Below, in pieces: positions 43,156 through 49,305 of a stretch of DNA of 64,000 nt. The translations under genes and the position numbers were made by a program. How positions within the stretch are numbered: the stretch's first letter is position 1; each line of letters begins with the position of its first letter. The DNA is from Nereocystis luetkeana (lineage: Eukaryota > Sar > Phaeophyceae > Laminariales > Laminariaceae): positions 2,319,501 to 2,383,500 of the forward strand of contig JARUPZ010000004.1 of assembly GCA_031213475.1 (NCBI GenBank), written 5' to 3'. The notes beneath the pieces were generated by a model, which saw only the letters and a list, made by a program, of their open reading frames with translations, searched no databases and was not told where the DNA came from.

Positions 43156-43907
43156 GTAGCAGAAGCGACATCAACAGCACCAGTGGAGACGATGACCACC
43201 ACCATCACCACGGTGCCGCTGCCCCCTCCCCTTCGGGACGGCGCGGACAACAAACCTCCATCCCCAAGAGAAAACTCCCTCCGGGTCCGGTGACGGGTCT
43301 GGTGAGTTCACCTCGCGCCCCGGCTCACGCTACGGCTCACGCTCCAGCTTCCGCTGCGGCCCCCACCGCGATGCGTGGTGACAACCCTCGTTCCAGCTCA
43401 GCGGGCGCGCTCGATCACACGATGGGCGGTGATTCCGGTGGCGACTTGGCCGGCGACAAGGCTACGGTCTCCGAGACCGCTGGCGGTGCCCCTGCCGGTG
43501 TGGTTTCTGGAACGAGCGAAGATGAGGGGGGGGGTCCGATCGCCACGATAGCGACGATGATGGACCTAGACTCGCTGGAGCTGTTGCTGGACGGAGACCG
43601 GTCTTCTGGGGGGTGTATGGTTCCTCCTGGGGGCTCTACGGGCGTGGCGGTGGAGGCGACGGTGCCGGAGGCGGCGGCGGCGGCGGCGGCGGAAGACCCC
43701 TCTGCTGCTTGCGCGGCCGGAGAAGGAGGAGGAGGAGGAGGCTTCGAAGCTACGCAAAGGGGTGCGGAAGTAGGCGGAGGTTGGGGCGGCGGGGGTGGGG
43801 GGGAGGGGGAGGATGCGTGGGAGTTGGTGGAGGAATGGACGGCTTGCCCGATAGGCACGCTGCCAGGGTGGTCGAGTGCGCCTCTCTGGGTGGATAGCCG
43901 TTCCTAG
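26458..43907 (+). CDS. LAS1: LAS1-like pre-rRNA endoribonuclease, 10 exons
   Basis: A split gene found by joining phase-compatible exons; the coding total is 2937 nt (about 978 codons plus stop). Las1 is a HEPN-fold nuclease that works with the polynucleotide kinase Grc3/Nol9 to cut ITS2 during 60S ribosome assembly in the nucleolus. Landmarks run in family order: PWRDWDEWYRV near residue 18, LRLVYSALIIRAVNG in exon 3, catalytic RHEAAH at residues 162-167, LPGIVTLRLASDF and YLWRRYW in exon 5, WAPLLDIFHSKW in exon 8, and a tail with CPIGTLPGW. The family N-terminal domain is complete. The central and C-terminal parts are swollen by Ala-, Gly-, Ser- and Asp-rich runs, making the protein longer than typical homologues. 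All introns are GT-AG. Exons 2, 7 and 10 have the least certain edges. Confidence 0.88.
26614..26781 (+). CDS. LAS1: LAS1-like exon 2
   Basis: 56 codons between acceptor CACACAG|CAC and a weak donor AGC|GTACCA, phase 0 at both ends. It encodes the helical stretch ending CRGLARHAYLTPLSFTEAV, which fits the W..R....P..V..T..L region of Las1. The preceding 69-bp intron is short, so the acceptor may lie a few codons downstream. A TACCAGGTA motif overlaps the donor, and CCAG|GTATAG is an alternative that breaks phase. Confidence 0.65.
27295..27520 (+). repeat. GATCTA-repeat element, copy 1
   Basis: This matches 33690-33860: both have GAGCTAGCTCATGTT-like and GATCCTGCAC stretches with repeats of GATGATCTGTAGATGATCTA. 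It lies in LAS1 intron 2. Confidence 0.6.
28755..29005 (+). mobile_element. TCGATA-type element, copy 1
   Basis: It begins near TGGATATCGAACGAGAAG and ends CATCGAAACGATCGATACGA with TTCCAACACCAG. The internal GGGGATGCCAGGGGATAGGG block is shared with copies near 30200 and 45500. Ends are loosely inverted. It lies in LAS1 intron 2. Confidence 0.65.
29340..29805 (-). repeat. GATCTA-repeat element, copy 2
   Basis: About twelve degenerate units of roughly 20 bp (ACAGATAGATCATCTACAG) are followed by a segment with GGCTCCCACCCGG and GAGCTAGATCCTACAGATCA. The segment is shared with 37385-37520 and, inverted, with 33600-33720. It lies in LAS1 intron 2. Confidence 0.75.
29928..30086 (+). CDS. LAS1: LAS1-like exon 3
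   Basis: 53 codons from acceptor GCTTGCAG|CTC to donor GCA|GTAGTG, phase 0. LRLVYSALIIRAVNGLTG matches the Las1 LR..YA.AL.R.VNG block. A Gly-rich insert (GQAGGGVAS) precedes it. The donor coincides with the first bases of a TCGATA-type element starting at 30087. Confidence 0.88.
30087..30285 (+). mobile_element. TCGATA-type element at a splice donor
   Basis: GTAGTGTTGGGATGTCGAAC matches the 5' end of the element at 33024. Its GGGGTGCCAAGGGATGGAGG block matches copies 1 and 4. It starts at the exon 3 donor and ends at a (GTT)9-10 run near 30273-30300. Confidence 0.65.
30717..31260 (+). repeat. R3 interspersed repeat, copy B
   Basis: Collinear with copy A along its length. Near its 3' end it carries an extra TACCTGGTACGGTATA where copy A reads straight into its G run. 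It abuts the truncated LINE tail. It lies in LAS1 intron 3. Confidence 0.85.
31258..31345 (-). mobile_element. 5'-truncated LINE 3' end
   Basis: After about 12 G, GCTTACCTTAGGCATTAGAC and GACCACGCGTCCCTTTCGAG match the last ~60 bp of the LINE at 16373-16425. It is a short retrotransposed 3' fragment of the same family. Confidence 0.75.
31638..31742. mobile_element. MITE-2 copy (CCCTTTTAG TIRs)
   Basis: AACCCTTTTAGGACCGCAGT opens and ACAGCAGTCCTAAAAGGGTT closes, with GTTTTGGAGACAAAC and TGTCCCCAAAAC inside. One of six family copies. It lies in LAS1 intron 3. Confidence 0.85.
32460..32552 (+). CDS. LAS1: LAS1-like exon 4, HEPN catalytic motif
   Basis: 31 codons between acceptor GGAACAG|ATG (after a C-rich tract) and donor AACAG|GTGCGT, phase 0. 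It encodes GIGLPTWLVDIRHEAAHKQ. The Rx4H motif of HEPN nucleases is intact at codons 32529-32546. GLP.WLVD.RHE..H is the most diagnostic Las1 segment. Confidence 0.93.
32740..32855. repeat. GGGTCG/CGACCC palindromic repeat
   Basis: CACGGATCGGGTTGGGTCGG on the left is mirrored by CCGACCCAACCCGACTAGAC on the right. A related palindrome is at 44750-44868. It lies in LAS1 intron 4. Confidence 0.7.
33024..33215 (+). mobile_element. TCGATA-type element, copy 3
   Basis: AGTGTTGGAAATCGGTTTTG begins it and CGAACTTTCGATTTATCATT ends it. It ends about 90 bp before exon 5, in LAS1 intron 4. Confidence 0.6.
33306..33433 (+). CDS. LAS1: LAS1-like exon 5
   Basis: 128 nt from acceptor TTCTAG|TTG to donor TTCCAG|GTGACT, ending in phase 2. 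LPGIVTLRLASDF, then VDYLWRRYWGPQ, follows the HEPN motif directly, as in the family (LP.L..LR.A....L.YLW..YW). The join to exon 4 is phase 0 with no residues missing. Confidence 0.92.
33600..33990 (+). repeat. GATCTA-repeat element, copy 3
   Basis: Begins ATCATCTACAGATCATCC, passes through the GAGCTAG..GATCCTGCACAA core, and ends in about eight units of TCTGTAGATGATCTA. It lies in LAS1 intron 5. Confidence 0.75.
34010..34215 (+). mobile_element. SINE copy, diverged and 5'-truncated
   Basis: CTTCTCGCGATAAAAAAGC and CTATGTGGCCCCGGACCTGAG match the SINE bodies at 41904 and 45897. The tail is A-rich (GGGAGAAAAAAAATG). It lies in LAS1 intron 5. Confidence 0.7.
34399..34951 (+). CDS. LAS1: LAS1-like exon 6, low-complexity insert
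   Basis: 553 nt. The acceptor CTGCTCAG|GTT follows a long pyrimidine tract, and the first base completes the Arg codon left open by exon 5. The exon starts FKATSDGDASLACNTLSSKK and runs into Gly, Ala and Ser tracts encoded by GGT, GCT and GCA repeats. The donor is CCCCG|GTGAGC, phase 0. A helical Ala-rich part (LAAAREAAQAIALS) lies in the middle. Confidence 0.78.
35160..35345. repeat. CCCTA/TACCC repeat
   Basis: Runs of ACCCT and TACCTTACC surround a duplicated unit, TTTTGTCCGTTCCGNGCC followed by TTGAGGTTGCTGCCGCT (35110 and 35225). It serves as the pyrimidine tract of LAS1 intron 6. Confidence 0.8.
35412..35461 (+). CDS. LAS1: LAS1-like exon 7
   Basis: A 50-nt exon read as GTPGADEDEVSRRITGR. 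The donor GGCAG|GTACGT is strong. The acceptor CTAAG is non-ideal but is the only AG after the CCCTA-rich tract. The phase 0 entry and phase 2 exit match both neighbours. Confidence 0.65.
35912..36233 (+). CDS. LAS1: LAS1-like exon 8
   Basis: 322 nt from acceptor GTCTGCAG|ATG to donor GCGCG|GTGAGT. The first base completes an Arg codon from exon 7. WAPLLDIFHSKW and a Leu-rich helix (TLLVRLVEALLDNAS) resemble the second conserved Las1 region. A Gly-rich run follows, then a helix reading FIGLWVRYLLSRRWHL. Confidence 0.82.
36915..37375. repeat. Degenerate ~130-190-bp satellite, three units
   Basis: AACCAGCAGTCTAAAG or AACCAGCAGTCGAACTC recurs at about 36947, 37134 and 37263. Each is followed by TTTTGCTGATTAGAAGGGAT or a variant, and GACCT or AACCTGCTG. 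AGTAGCCTACTGAGTC recurs too. It lies in LAS1 intron 8. Confidence 0.75.
37385..37520 (-). repeat. GATCTA-repeat element, copy 4
   Basis: GGCTCCCACCGGGCAGCATG, then CATACAGATCATACAT and CTAGATGATGAACTGTGG, match 29715-29800 and the reverse complement of 33600-33690. It lies in LAS1 intron 8. Confidence 0.7.
37700..37817 (+). CDS. LAS1: LAS1-like exon 9
   Basis: 118 nt from acceptor TTGCACCCAG|GAA to donor AAAGCAG|GTGTGG, exit phase 1. It encodes QAVMRKAAIGSGLSPTFW and then an acidic segment, EEDEEGWTQEEHAWADKA. The open frame and both splice edges are convincing. Family similarity here is weak. Confidence 0.75.
37879..38088. mobile_element. MITE-1 copy, expanded form
   Basis: TTACGGGGGACCATGGTTAA starts it and TACTATGGCCCCCCGTAA ends it. 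About 105 bp of unrelated sequence (GGCACGGGCACTGGTTGTGC and onward) replaces the usual centre. It starts LAS1 intron 9. Confidence 0.88.
38128..38231. mobile_element. MITE-1 copy, opposite orientation
   Basis: TACGGGGGAACCTAGTAAAT and AATATGGCCCTCCAAAA are the degenerate ends, with ACCAAATATTGTTAGTAAAA inside. It lies 39 bp from the previous copy. Confidence 0.85.
38719..39072 (-). mobile_element. R7 retroposon, copy 1
   Basis: Read on the minus strand it ends with CCAATCCGCCGGAGGATCAA followed by an A-rich tail. The body (CACACTTCC, GTTGCAACATCAG, CCCCCGAGAGG, GGCTATGAGGCC) is shared with 58282-58710. A heavily 5'-truncated copy at 55655-55710 has a 5-bp duplication. This points to a SINE-like or LINE-derived retroposon. 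Confidence 0.8.
39073..39191. mobile_element. MITE-1 copy with micro-insertions
   Basis: TTACAGGGGACTA begins the copy and CTATGGTCCCCCGAA ends it. Relative to sister copies it holds an extra TACCTGGTA before GTAAATA and an extra CCGGTA after it. Confidence 0.85.
39280..39640 (+). mobile_element. SINE copy interrupted by MITE-1
   Basis: The SINE body (TTTTCGCGATAAAAAAAAAG, GTGACCCGGGATCTGAGTTA) runs to 39466 and resumes at 39565 (GAGGAGAGGACAC, GAAGACAATGTATGGGATGG). The MITE-1 copy at 39467-39564 lies between. Confidence 0.75.
39467..39564. mobile_element. MITE-1 copy inside a SINE
   Basis: It has lost CGGGGGAC from one end (TTACCATAGTAAATAGGACC) but keeps the other (CTATGGCCCCCCGTAA). Confidence 0.85.
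39775..40130. mobile_element. MITE-3 copy (CGATAGAGGT TIRs)
   Basis: It begins CAGGGACCCGTCCTACGATAGAGG and ends CCTCTATCGTAGAACGCC with CTCCAGG. The body (TTTCTGAAAGACG, GGATTATTCGCCGC) matches the inverse of 52825-53060. MITE-1 is inserted near the left end. The CAGGG-like terminus suggests a hAT relative, but no clear 8-bp duplication was found. Confidence 0.8.
39802..39906. mobile_element. MITE-1 copy inside MITE-3
   Basis: TTACGGGGGACCATAGTTAA to CTATGGCTCCCCGTAA. The other MITE-3 copy reads GAGGTAGCAC uninterrupted at this site. That gives a paralogous empty site and supports a TA duplication. Confidence 0.92.
40285..40368. mobile_element. MITE-1 copy, right end lost
   Basis: CGCGGGGGGGGCATAGTTAA, then AATAGGACCTATGG and CTATTTGGTCCGG. 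The terminal inverted repeat is missing on the right. Confidence 0.75.
40485..40940 (-). repeat. R3 interspersed repeat, copy C
   Basis: Inverted relative of copies A and B, with GAGGTGAACAACC, GGTGAAAACCCGACATGCTC and GGGATGCGAGGGTC. It ends in about 15 C. It lies in LAS1 intron 9. Confidence 0.85.
41840..42290. mobile_element. MITE-1 copy split by a SINE
   Basis: The left part TTACGGGGGACCATAGTAAA to ATTTACCTATT (to ~41903) and right part GGTCGTATTTACTA..CCCCGTGAT (42259-42290) are the two halves of one MITE-1. The SINE at 41904-42258 sits between them. Confidence 0.78.
41904..42258 (+). mobile_element. tRNA-derived SINE, longest copy
   Basis: The head contains a pol III A-box-like TGGTTCAAGTGG (41928) and B-box GGTTCGAGCC (41970) at tRNA-like spacing. 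The body (CTTTGACTTTATTTGC, GAGCGCCTTGCAGCG, CTTCTCGCGATAAAAATGAAG) is shared by other copies. It ends in about 15 A. I do not assign the tRNA isotype. This is not a functional tRNA gene, because no clean acceptor stem forms. Confidence 0.82.
42649..43907 (+). CDS. LAS1: LAS1-like exon 10 (terminal)
   Basis: The acceptor GTGTCCTGGCAG|CCC follows a pyrimidine-rich tract, and its first two bases complete the exon 9 codon. It runs 1259 nt to TAG. It contains PLSALQAACFPLRELSDRC, Asp/Ala/His-rich tracts, about 15 Ser from an AGC repeat at 43107-43149, and a Gly/Ala-rich part. It ends WELVEEWTACPIGTLPGW plus about 12 residues, resembling the Las1 C-terminal tail that contacts Grc3 (family knowledge, recalled). 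Cryptic introns inside the low-complexity part cannot be excluded. Confidence 0.75.
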
Positions 43908-43969
43908 TTTCGTCTGACAGCAGTAGCATCATGAAACAGTAAAAATTGGTCCAGGGCTGGGTTTCTTAT

Positions 43970-44228
43970 GGAAGAATGGGCGTGTTTCGCGCTACTAAGC
44001 GCGACCGACCGGATTTTTCCTTTTTCCGGTTCATCTCAGCCAGCCTGGCTTGTTAGTGCGCCCGTTTTCCTAGCCAGATGGATCTCCTGTACCATTTCGG
44101 GGAAGGGTAATAATCAGAACCAAAATGTGGCTTGTAAACATGAGCGATCAAAAAAAAATTCGGACCCAGCGCTGGTTCTGATTGCTACCCCCCCCCCCCC
44201 TCCCCTCGTGTTAGCCGTGTAGGTTATA
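43970..44228. other. No gene recognised
   Basis: Sequence downstream of the LAS1-like stop. It ends in a C tract (about 44190-44201). No convincing polyadenylation signal or ORF. Confidence 0.4.
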
Positions 44229-44321
44229 GCCCTTTTAAGACTGCAGTCCCGTTTCGGGGACAAACCACTTGGATTTTTACTGATGTGTCCCCCCAAGATG
44301 GGACCGCGGTTCTAAAAGGGT
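44229..44321. mobile_element. MITE-2 copy
   Basis: GCCCTTTTAAGACTGCAGTC opens and GGACCGCGGTTCTAAAAGGG closes, with GGGGACAAACCACTTG inside. Confidence 0.85.
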
Positions 44322-44749
44322 CAATCCTACGAGCGAGAAACTAAACAACCCTGTGAGAAACGGGGGCTCGCTTATTTCTTCGGGACGCTTCGTAGGGTAT
44401 TTTTGATTGAAAAGCCATGCTCAGCAGCTGAGTGTTGACTCAATATTACCCGAGGGGTATCTGGACGAAATAAAAAATAAAAAGGACGTCTCAACTCTGA
44501 ATGGGCGAATCGGGACGAGTTTTTGTTTTTCTTCGGGAAATACGTCGGTAGAACATCGTCCCGATCTGCGTTTTTTAAGTTACAGTAGGGTTGGCTCACA
44601 TGCCAGCTTCGCCGATATGTCGGATATCGTCTGCTCCGAAAGTCGATACTCCTAACAATCGGTTGACATAGCTGATTCACAGCCCGATGAAACTTCCTTC
44701 TTATCTTCCATGTGTGCAAGTTGGCCTGGAAAGTAAAATGTGGCGGTTC

Positions 44750-44868
44750 ACGGGTCGGGTCAAATCTCGCGGTTCAGCTCAGATCGGGTCAGGTCGGGTC
44801 GGTGAAACCCGATCCAATCCGGGAGAGTTTGAAAACCTGAGCCGACCCGACCCAACCCGACCCGTGAT
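44750..44868. repeat. GGGTCG/CGACCC palindrome, copy 2
   Basis: CACGGGTCGGGTCAAATCTC is mirrored by GACCCAACCCGACCCGTG. Degenerate GGGTCNNGTCGGGT hexamers fill it. Confidence 0.75.
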
Positions 44869-44944
44869 ACTTTCTGAATAAATCCCCGTGAAGAGCCCTG
44901 TCAATCTCACGCAATGCAGCGTGGACTATAAAAAAGTGTATCGT

Positions 44945-45620
44945 TGTATACGCGTATCAGACTGGACTTGAGTTGGATATCGAACGGTAATGTAATATAT
45001 GCGAGAATCGGGTCCGATATGTGCGATACCGATGAACGAAAACTATGAATCGATAGATACGATCTCGACATTTGATAGGATAGATCGAAGCATTCGTTCG
45101 ATAAAACTATTATTCATGGTCTGTCTGCTCAAAAACAAAAACATTAACACTATTAAGGTTCATTCTTGTCGGAGAGTGTTTTTTCCATAATTTCCAAAGT
45201 TTGGAAATAATTGGAGATATGTATCAATATACGGAGGCGTTCTGTCACTCTTCGTGAAATTCTCCAGAACCAAAAATATCAAGTTCGTTAACATTCGAAC
45301 GTTTGGAAACAAAAACAGGAAAATATGGAAGATTGAAAAATCGCGCGAAAAAAATGTCGAAAATTTGGGAAAAAAAGCTCTCCGATAAGAATGACCCCTG
45401 GACACGATCTCGATAATTGATACCAGGCACTATACGTATGATAGATAGAAGCATCCGGTCGAATATAACTATCTATCCGTATAAAAAGCTCGAAAAGACA
45501 CGGGGATGCTAGGGGATGGGAGGGCAAAACGCCTTCGATATATGATGATATAATATGGAAAGTTGTTTATTTCATGTTTTGATATATATCGAAACTTTCG
45601 ATACGAGATCATACCTACTC
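44945..45620 (+). mobile_element. TCGATA-type element, split copy
   Basis: The left part (GAGTTGGATATCGAACGGTA to GATAAAACTATT) and right part (GATACCAGGC to CGAAACTTTCGATACGA) are separated by the TIR element at 45154-45400. ACGGGGATGCTAGGGGATGG near 45500 links it to the other copies. Confidence 0.65.
45154..45400. mobile_element. hAT-like TIR element nested in TCGATA element
   Basis: TTCATTCTTGTCGGAGAG at the left and CTCTCCGATAAGAATGA at the right form TIRs of about 26 bp. The right end finishes CCCCTG. Flanking octamers AACACTAT and GACACGAT match at 6 of 8 positions, compatible with an old 8-bp duplication. The 247-bp interior has no coding capacity. Confidence 0.72.
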
Positions 45621-45896
45621 GTACGTACCTAATAAAAAATCGGGGCTCTGCAGGGCCGTATCATATTTTACGTACCAGGTACCACAGAGCTACCCGTACT
45701 ATTAAAACGCTATTAATAGTAGCTCCGAAACGAAAGCCATGACATAATGTTATTCCGAATTAATGATCTCTGTGAGCGGCACACGGCATGACCGGACTGG
45801 ACTTCCTGTTTTGGTGGTGTTGCGGTCTCTCTTCTTGAAATCGTGTGAATCTTATTTCTTATCATGCGTGTCAATCGTCAATTCAATGACATGCAT

Positions 45897-46160
45897 AGGT
45901 GGGTCGGACTTTGACTTTATTTGCAAAAATAAAAAAGGATTCGATTGTTGAGAGCGCCTTGCAGCGTGGGTAGGCACAATCCGATGCGAGTCGACGAGGG
46001 AAGAAGAAGGCTGAAATCTTCTCGCGATAAAAATGAAGGCACGTACCGTTACGCGAAGGGGGTAGAAGAGCCTGCTATGTGACCCCGGATCTGAGTTACG
46101 AGTTGGAAGGAAAGAGAGAAGAAGATGTGCGAAGATAATGAATGGGATGAGCAAAAAAAT
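45897..46160 (+). mobile_element. SINE copy, 5'-truncated
   Basis: AGGTGGGTCGGACTTTGACT onward matches 41983-42240 closely and ends GCAAAAAAATAAATAAATAA. The pol III head is missing. Confidence 0.85.
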
Positions 46161-46281
46161 AAATAAATAAATAGCGCAACAGATCGAACCAGATCCTCTC
46201 GAGAGCAAAATAGGACCCCTTGACAGACGGCAACTTTGCCTTGGCATGCCTTTACTGACGCCAAACTGTTATTAAGTATTA

Positions 46282-46386
46282 TTACGGGGGGCCATAGTTA
46301 ACAGGACCTATGGTCTACATAAAAAACTATATGTTCAACAATTTTTACTAGCAATATTTGGTCCTGTTAACTATGGCCCCCCGTAA
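46282..46386. mobile_element. MITE-1 copy
   Basis: TTACGGGGGGCCATAGTTAA to CTATGGCCCCCCGTAA, with TA on both sides. Confidence 0.92.
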
Positions 46387-46710
46387 TAATGTGTTTTAGC
46401 GTTGAACACTCCTGCCCCTCCACCCTTGACTGCGCACGTTTTTTCCTTGCTTTTCTCCTTACATCTTTGGCTGATAGTCTGTACCGAGGCAGAGCGTCCT
46501 CTCTTCCAGACCGGCTACGCGCGCATCAAAACTGCCAACACCTGCACGTATGCCGAAAGGACCGTTTAGGGTCGATCTTAACGAGGAGTGTTTTTCAGTT
46601 TTTCTTCAGTATTTTCCCATATTTTTGGTATTTTCCTATAGATGGGAAAAAACCCGAGAAATACCGAAATTTTCGGGGAAACACTGCTGAGCAAAAACTA
46701 AAAAAACAAG

Positions 46711-46811
46711 TAGTCCTTTTAGAACCCCAAAATCCCGTTTTGGGGACGAACTACTTGTGATTTTAGTGATTTCTACCCACATGTGTGACTGCTGCGGTGC
46801 TAAAGGGGTTA
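46711..46811. mobile_element. MITE-2 copy, degenerate
   Basis: TAGTCCTTTTAGAACCCCAA opens. It contains GTTTTGGGGACGAACTACTTG. GCGGTGCTAAAGGGGTTAA closes with a TTAA. Confidence 0.75.
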
Positions 46812-47228
46812 AGATTGACCCTACCGCGTCACGTACGGTTGAGTTCGTAGGTACATTACGGTTGAGGTCAGTTTGGCTTTCGCATGAATACCGAAAAAGT
46901 GCGTTCCGTTTGTTTCCGGACAGAGTTGACACACAGAAGGAGCACCGCCTGGAACACCTGACATCAGAAAGGCTTCGGAAAACCATACCAGGTACCAGGT
47001 ACAGCTGTGTTTGCGACACCACCCTTGGTTGAACCACGTTGTAGAGCATCGCATGCCAGATACGTCAAGCAGGCTATTGAATAGATACACGCATGAGTAC
47101 TATTAACATGCGCGGTCAGCCAGCGTCAGTGGCGGTATTGTTTCCCTCTCCGGTGTAATCGCTCAGCCCACGGATCCACGAATGAATTATGTACTCGTAT
47201 TTGTGGTACCTGCTGGAGGGGTGGGTGG

Positions 47229-47640
47229 TGTTATGATACTGCTTTGTGTGAGGTTGAAAGCCCGGTAATTACCTCGGTTCTGGCATTGGGATCGTATTTG
47301 TAGTACTTGGAAGGCGTAGCTTAGGTGGAAAACCAGGGGGTTTCCAGAGAGGCGCTAGCGTGGTCTCAGTCTCCGTCGTGCACGAAGGGAATAAAGTGGC
47401 TCTTCTATCAGCTATTTTTACGAACAATATTTGGTGCTACCTGGTATTGACTATGGTCCCCCGTAATAGCGTGGTCTCAGTCTCCGTCGTGCACGAAAGG
47501 AATGCCGTGGCTCTTCTATCTCTAAGCGAACCTCAACGTGAGTACCAATGAGTACCGGCTTAATAGGCAGACCTGCCCAGGGGTACAAAGTGTCCCGCTG
47601 TCCAGGATCTTAACATTGGGGCGGTGGGCGGTGGGGCGCA
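47229..47640 (+). repeat. LTR-like segment related to 59205-59669
   Basis: TGTTATGATACTGC, then GGTTGAAAGCCCGGTAATTACC and GAGTACCGGCTTAATAGGC, match the reverse complement of 59380-59669. A purine-rich GGAGGGGTGGGTGG precedes the TG, as a polypurine tract would. A MITE-1 remnant and a 55-bp duplication interrupt it. Confidence 0.6.
47412..47466. mobile_element. MITE-1 right-half remnant
   Basis: TATTTTTACGAACAATATTTGG, then an inserted CTACCTGGTA, then GACTATGGTCCCCCGTAA. It is flanked by a direct duplication of about 55 bp (TAGCGTGGTCTCAGTCTCCG at 47356 and 47467). Confidence 0.82.
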
Positions 47641-47776
47641 CAACGAACGGTCTACGAACAGACAGACAGGGCGGCGGGCGGCACAATCAAAAGAAAAAAC
47701 ATCGAAGCGCGGCGTCGGTTCAGACTACATATTATATAGCCAGACGAAAACAGGTACCAGGTACAAGTATTAACAT

Positions 47777-48593
47777 TTAAGGGTTTTTGCCAAAATCAGG
47801 TACACCTGGCCACTTTTCGGCCAAAAGCAGTTACATTCTAAAAGCAAGTACAAAACACGCCCCAGGAGCCCTGCTATTGGCCAGGCTGGCATCGTAACTG
47901 ATTTTGGCCAACTTTGAACCAATCAGAGAGGCCATACGTACACTGTTTTCTCTCTCCGTATGCGTCTGCCCTCTCACGGTTGAAATTATCCTGTACTAAC
48001 GTATAAACTCTGTACTCGTACGCTGTACGTGAAAGTACGTACCAGGTATTATTTACAGATGCATATACATGCGTACGCTAATGGTTTCACTTTTCTTCGT
48101 TGGGGTGTGCGACTTGCTTCAGTTAGTTGTTGTGATATGTACTGCTGCTGTGTTGTTTTCTATGGTCACAGCGGTCTATCTATACAGCGTCATGGCCTTT
48201 ATCTGCGCCCCCACACCGCCACACGTCGGGGTGGTCTCAGGTTTGGCACGGCAAGATTAATTCGTGCCGAGCAGGCGGTTCCGCGAGGACGGTCTTTTAA
48301 GATTTCAAGCTGTCAAGGGGGGGAGGGGCGCCAGAGTAAATTATCTTCTTGGCGCCCCCGCCGTGGCGAAACAAACGAAGCCTCTCTACAGGTCCAAGTG
48401 AAGCCCGTGGTATCTAAACCCTAAAGGAGACAAAACGATTTAGATTTTGGAGGCCATGTGGCACGCTTCTTTTTTACCGGGCGTTCAAGAACAGAACACC
48501 GCTCGTGGCGCGCGTTTTTTACTTGGCTTTAATATGTACCTGATTTTGGCTCAAACGGATCAGGTATTAACTGATTTTGGTATTTGCCCTAAC
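47777..48593. mobile_element. Candidate TIR transposon, ~820 bp
   Basis: The left TTAAGGGTTTTTGCCAAAATCAG is mirrored by CTGATTTTGGTATTTGCCCTAA at the right. Sub-terminal repeats of GCCAAAA and TGATTTTGGC occur just inside both ends. Overlapping ORFs at 48029-48424 have no recognised transposase motif. Target duplication not resolved. Confidence 0.55.
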
Positions 48594-48695
48594 AATAATA
48601 GTAGCACAGCAGGAAGGAGTATACATCGTATCTCATTTATAGAGCTCGACCTTTATATTGTTGTTGTCGTTGTTGTTGTTCTCACAGTAACTCAT

Positions 48696-49305
48696 TGTGA
48701 TGTGGGAGAGAAGGTAAGGGTGCCAGTGTTGATGATCCACAGAAGGAGTGGCACAGGTGTCTGTGCTCGGCGAAACTCAGACGCAGTTCGTAAGACGTTA
48801 TAATCTTTTATTACTGGTGTGCGGCTTGCTCGAAGGGGCAAGAGACGAGTGAGCAAGGAGGGGGGGGGGGGGATCAGCTGGTTTTTTAAGACAGAAATAT
48901 CATCTGTCTTCAACCGGCTATACTCTACTGGCAAGGGGGCACGTGGCACGCGTCACCCTCAACTGGGGGCACGCGCCACCCTCAACTTCAATTCTGTTAC
49001 ATCCTGAGAAGCCTGTATGAGGATACTATGTAGTGCAACACCCCGTGAATCCTGTATGAAGATATTATGTAGTGCAACACCCCGTGAATCCTGTATGAAG
49101 ATATTATGTAGTGCAACACCCCGCGAATTCTGTATGACCATAGTACGTACGTATGCCTCTCTCTCCTCGGCTACTTAGATACTAGACTGCGTATCCATGC
49201 TGCAAATACAACTATACCTGGTACTATTTACTGATGGTTGGTCTATATAATTACTGATGGTTGGTCTATACCTGGTATACTATAAGCCAAGGTACTCTTA
49301 TCACA
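48696..49305 (-). repeat. 3' LTR of the 7.2-kb element
   Basis: 610 bp. It holds three tandem copies of a ~38-bp unit (ATCCTGTATGAAGATATTATG, then TAGTGCAACACCCC) and two GATGGTTGGTCTATA units. It carries a TACCTGGTA at 49217 that the 5' LTR lacks. Confidence 0.88.

Noticed and set aside
42565..43858. Minus ORFs opposite 42.6-43.9 kb
   Set aside because: They are antisense to LAS1-like exon 10 and composed of the complements of its simple repeats.
48696..49305. A solo LTR
   Set aside because: Its flank matches the flank of the LTR at 55291-55920 (TCAT on both outer sides), so the two bound one element.
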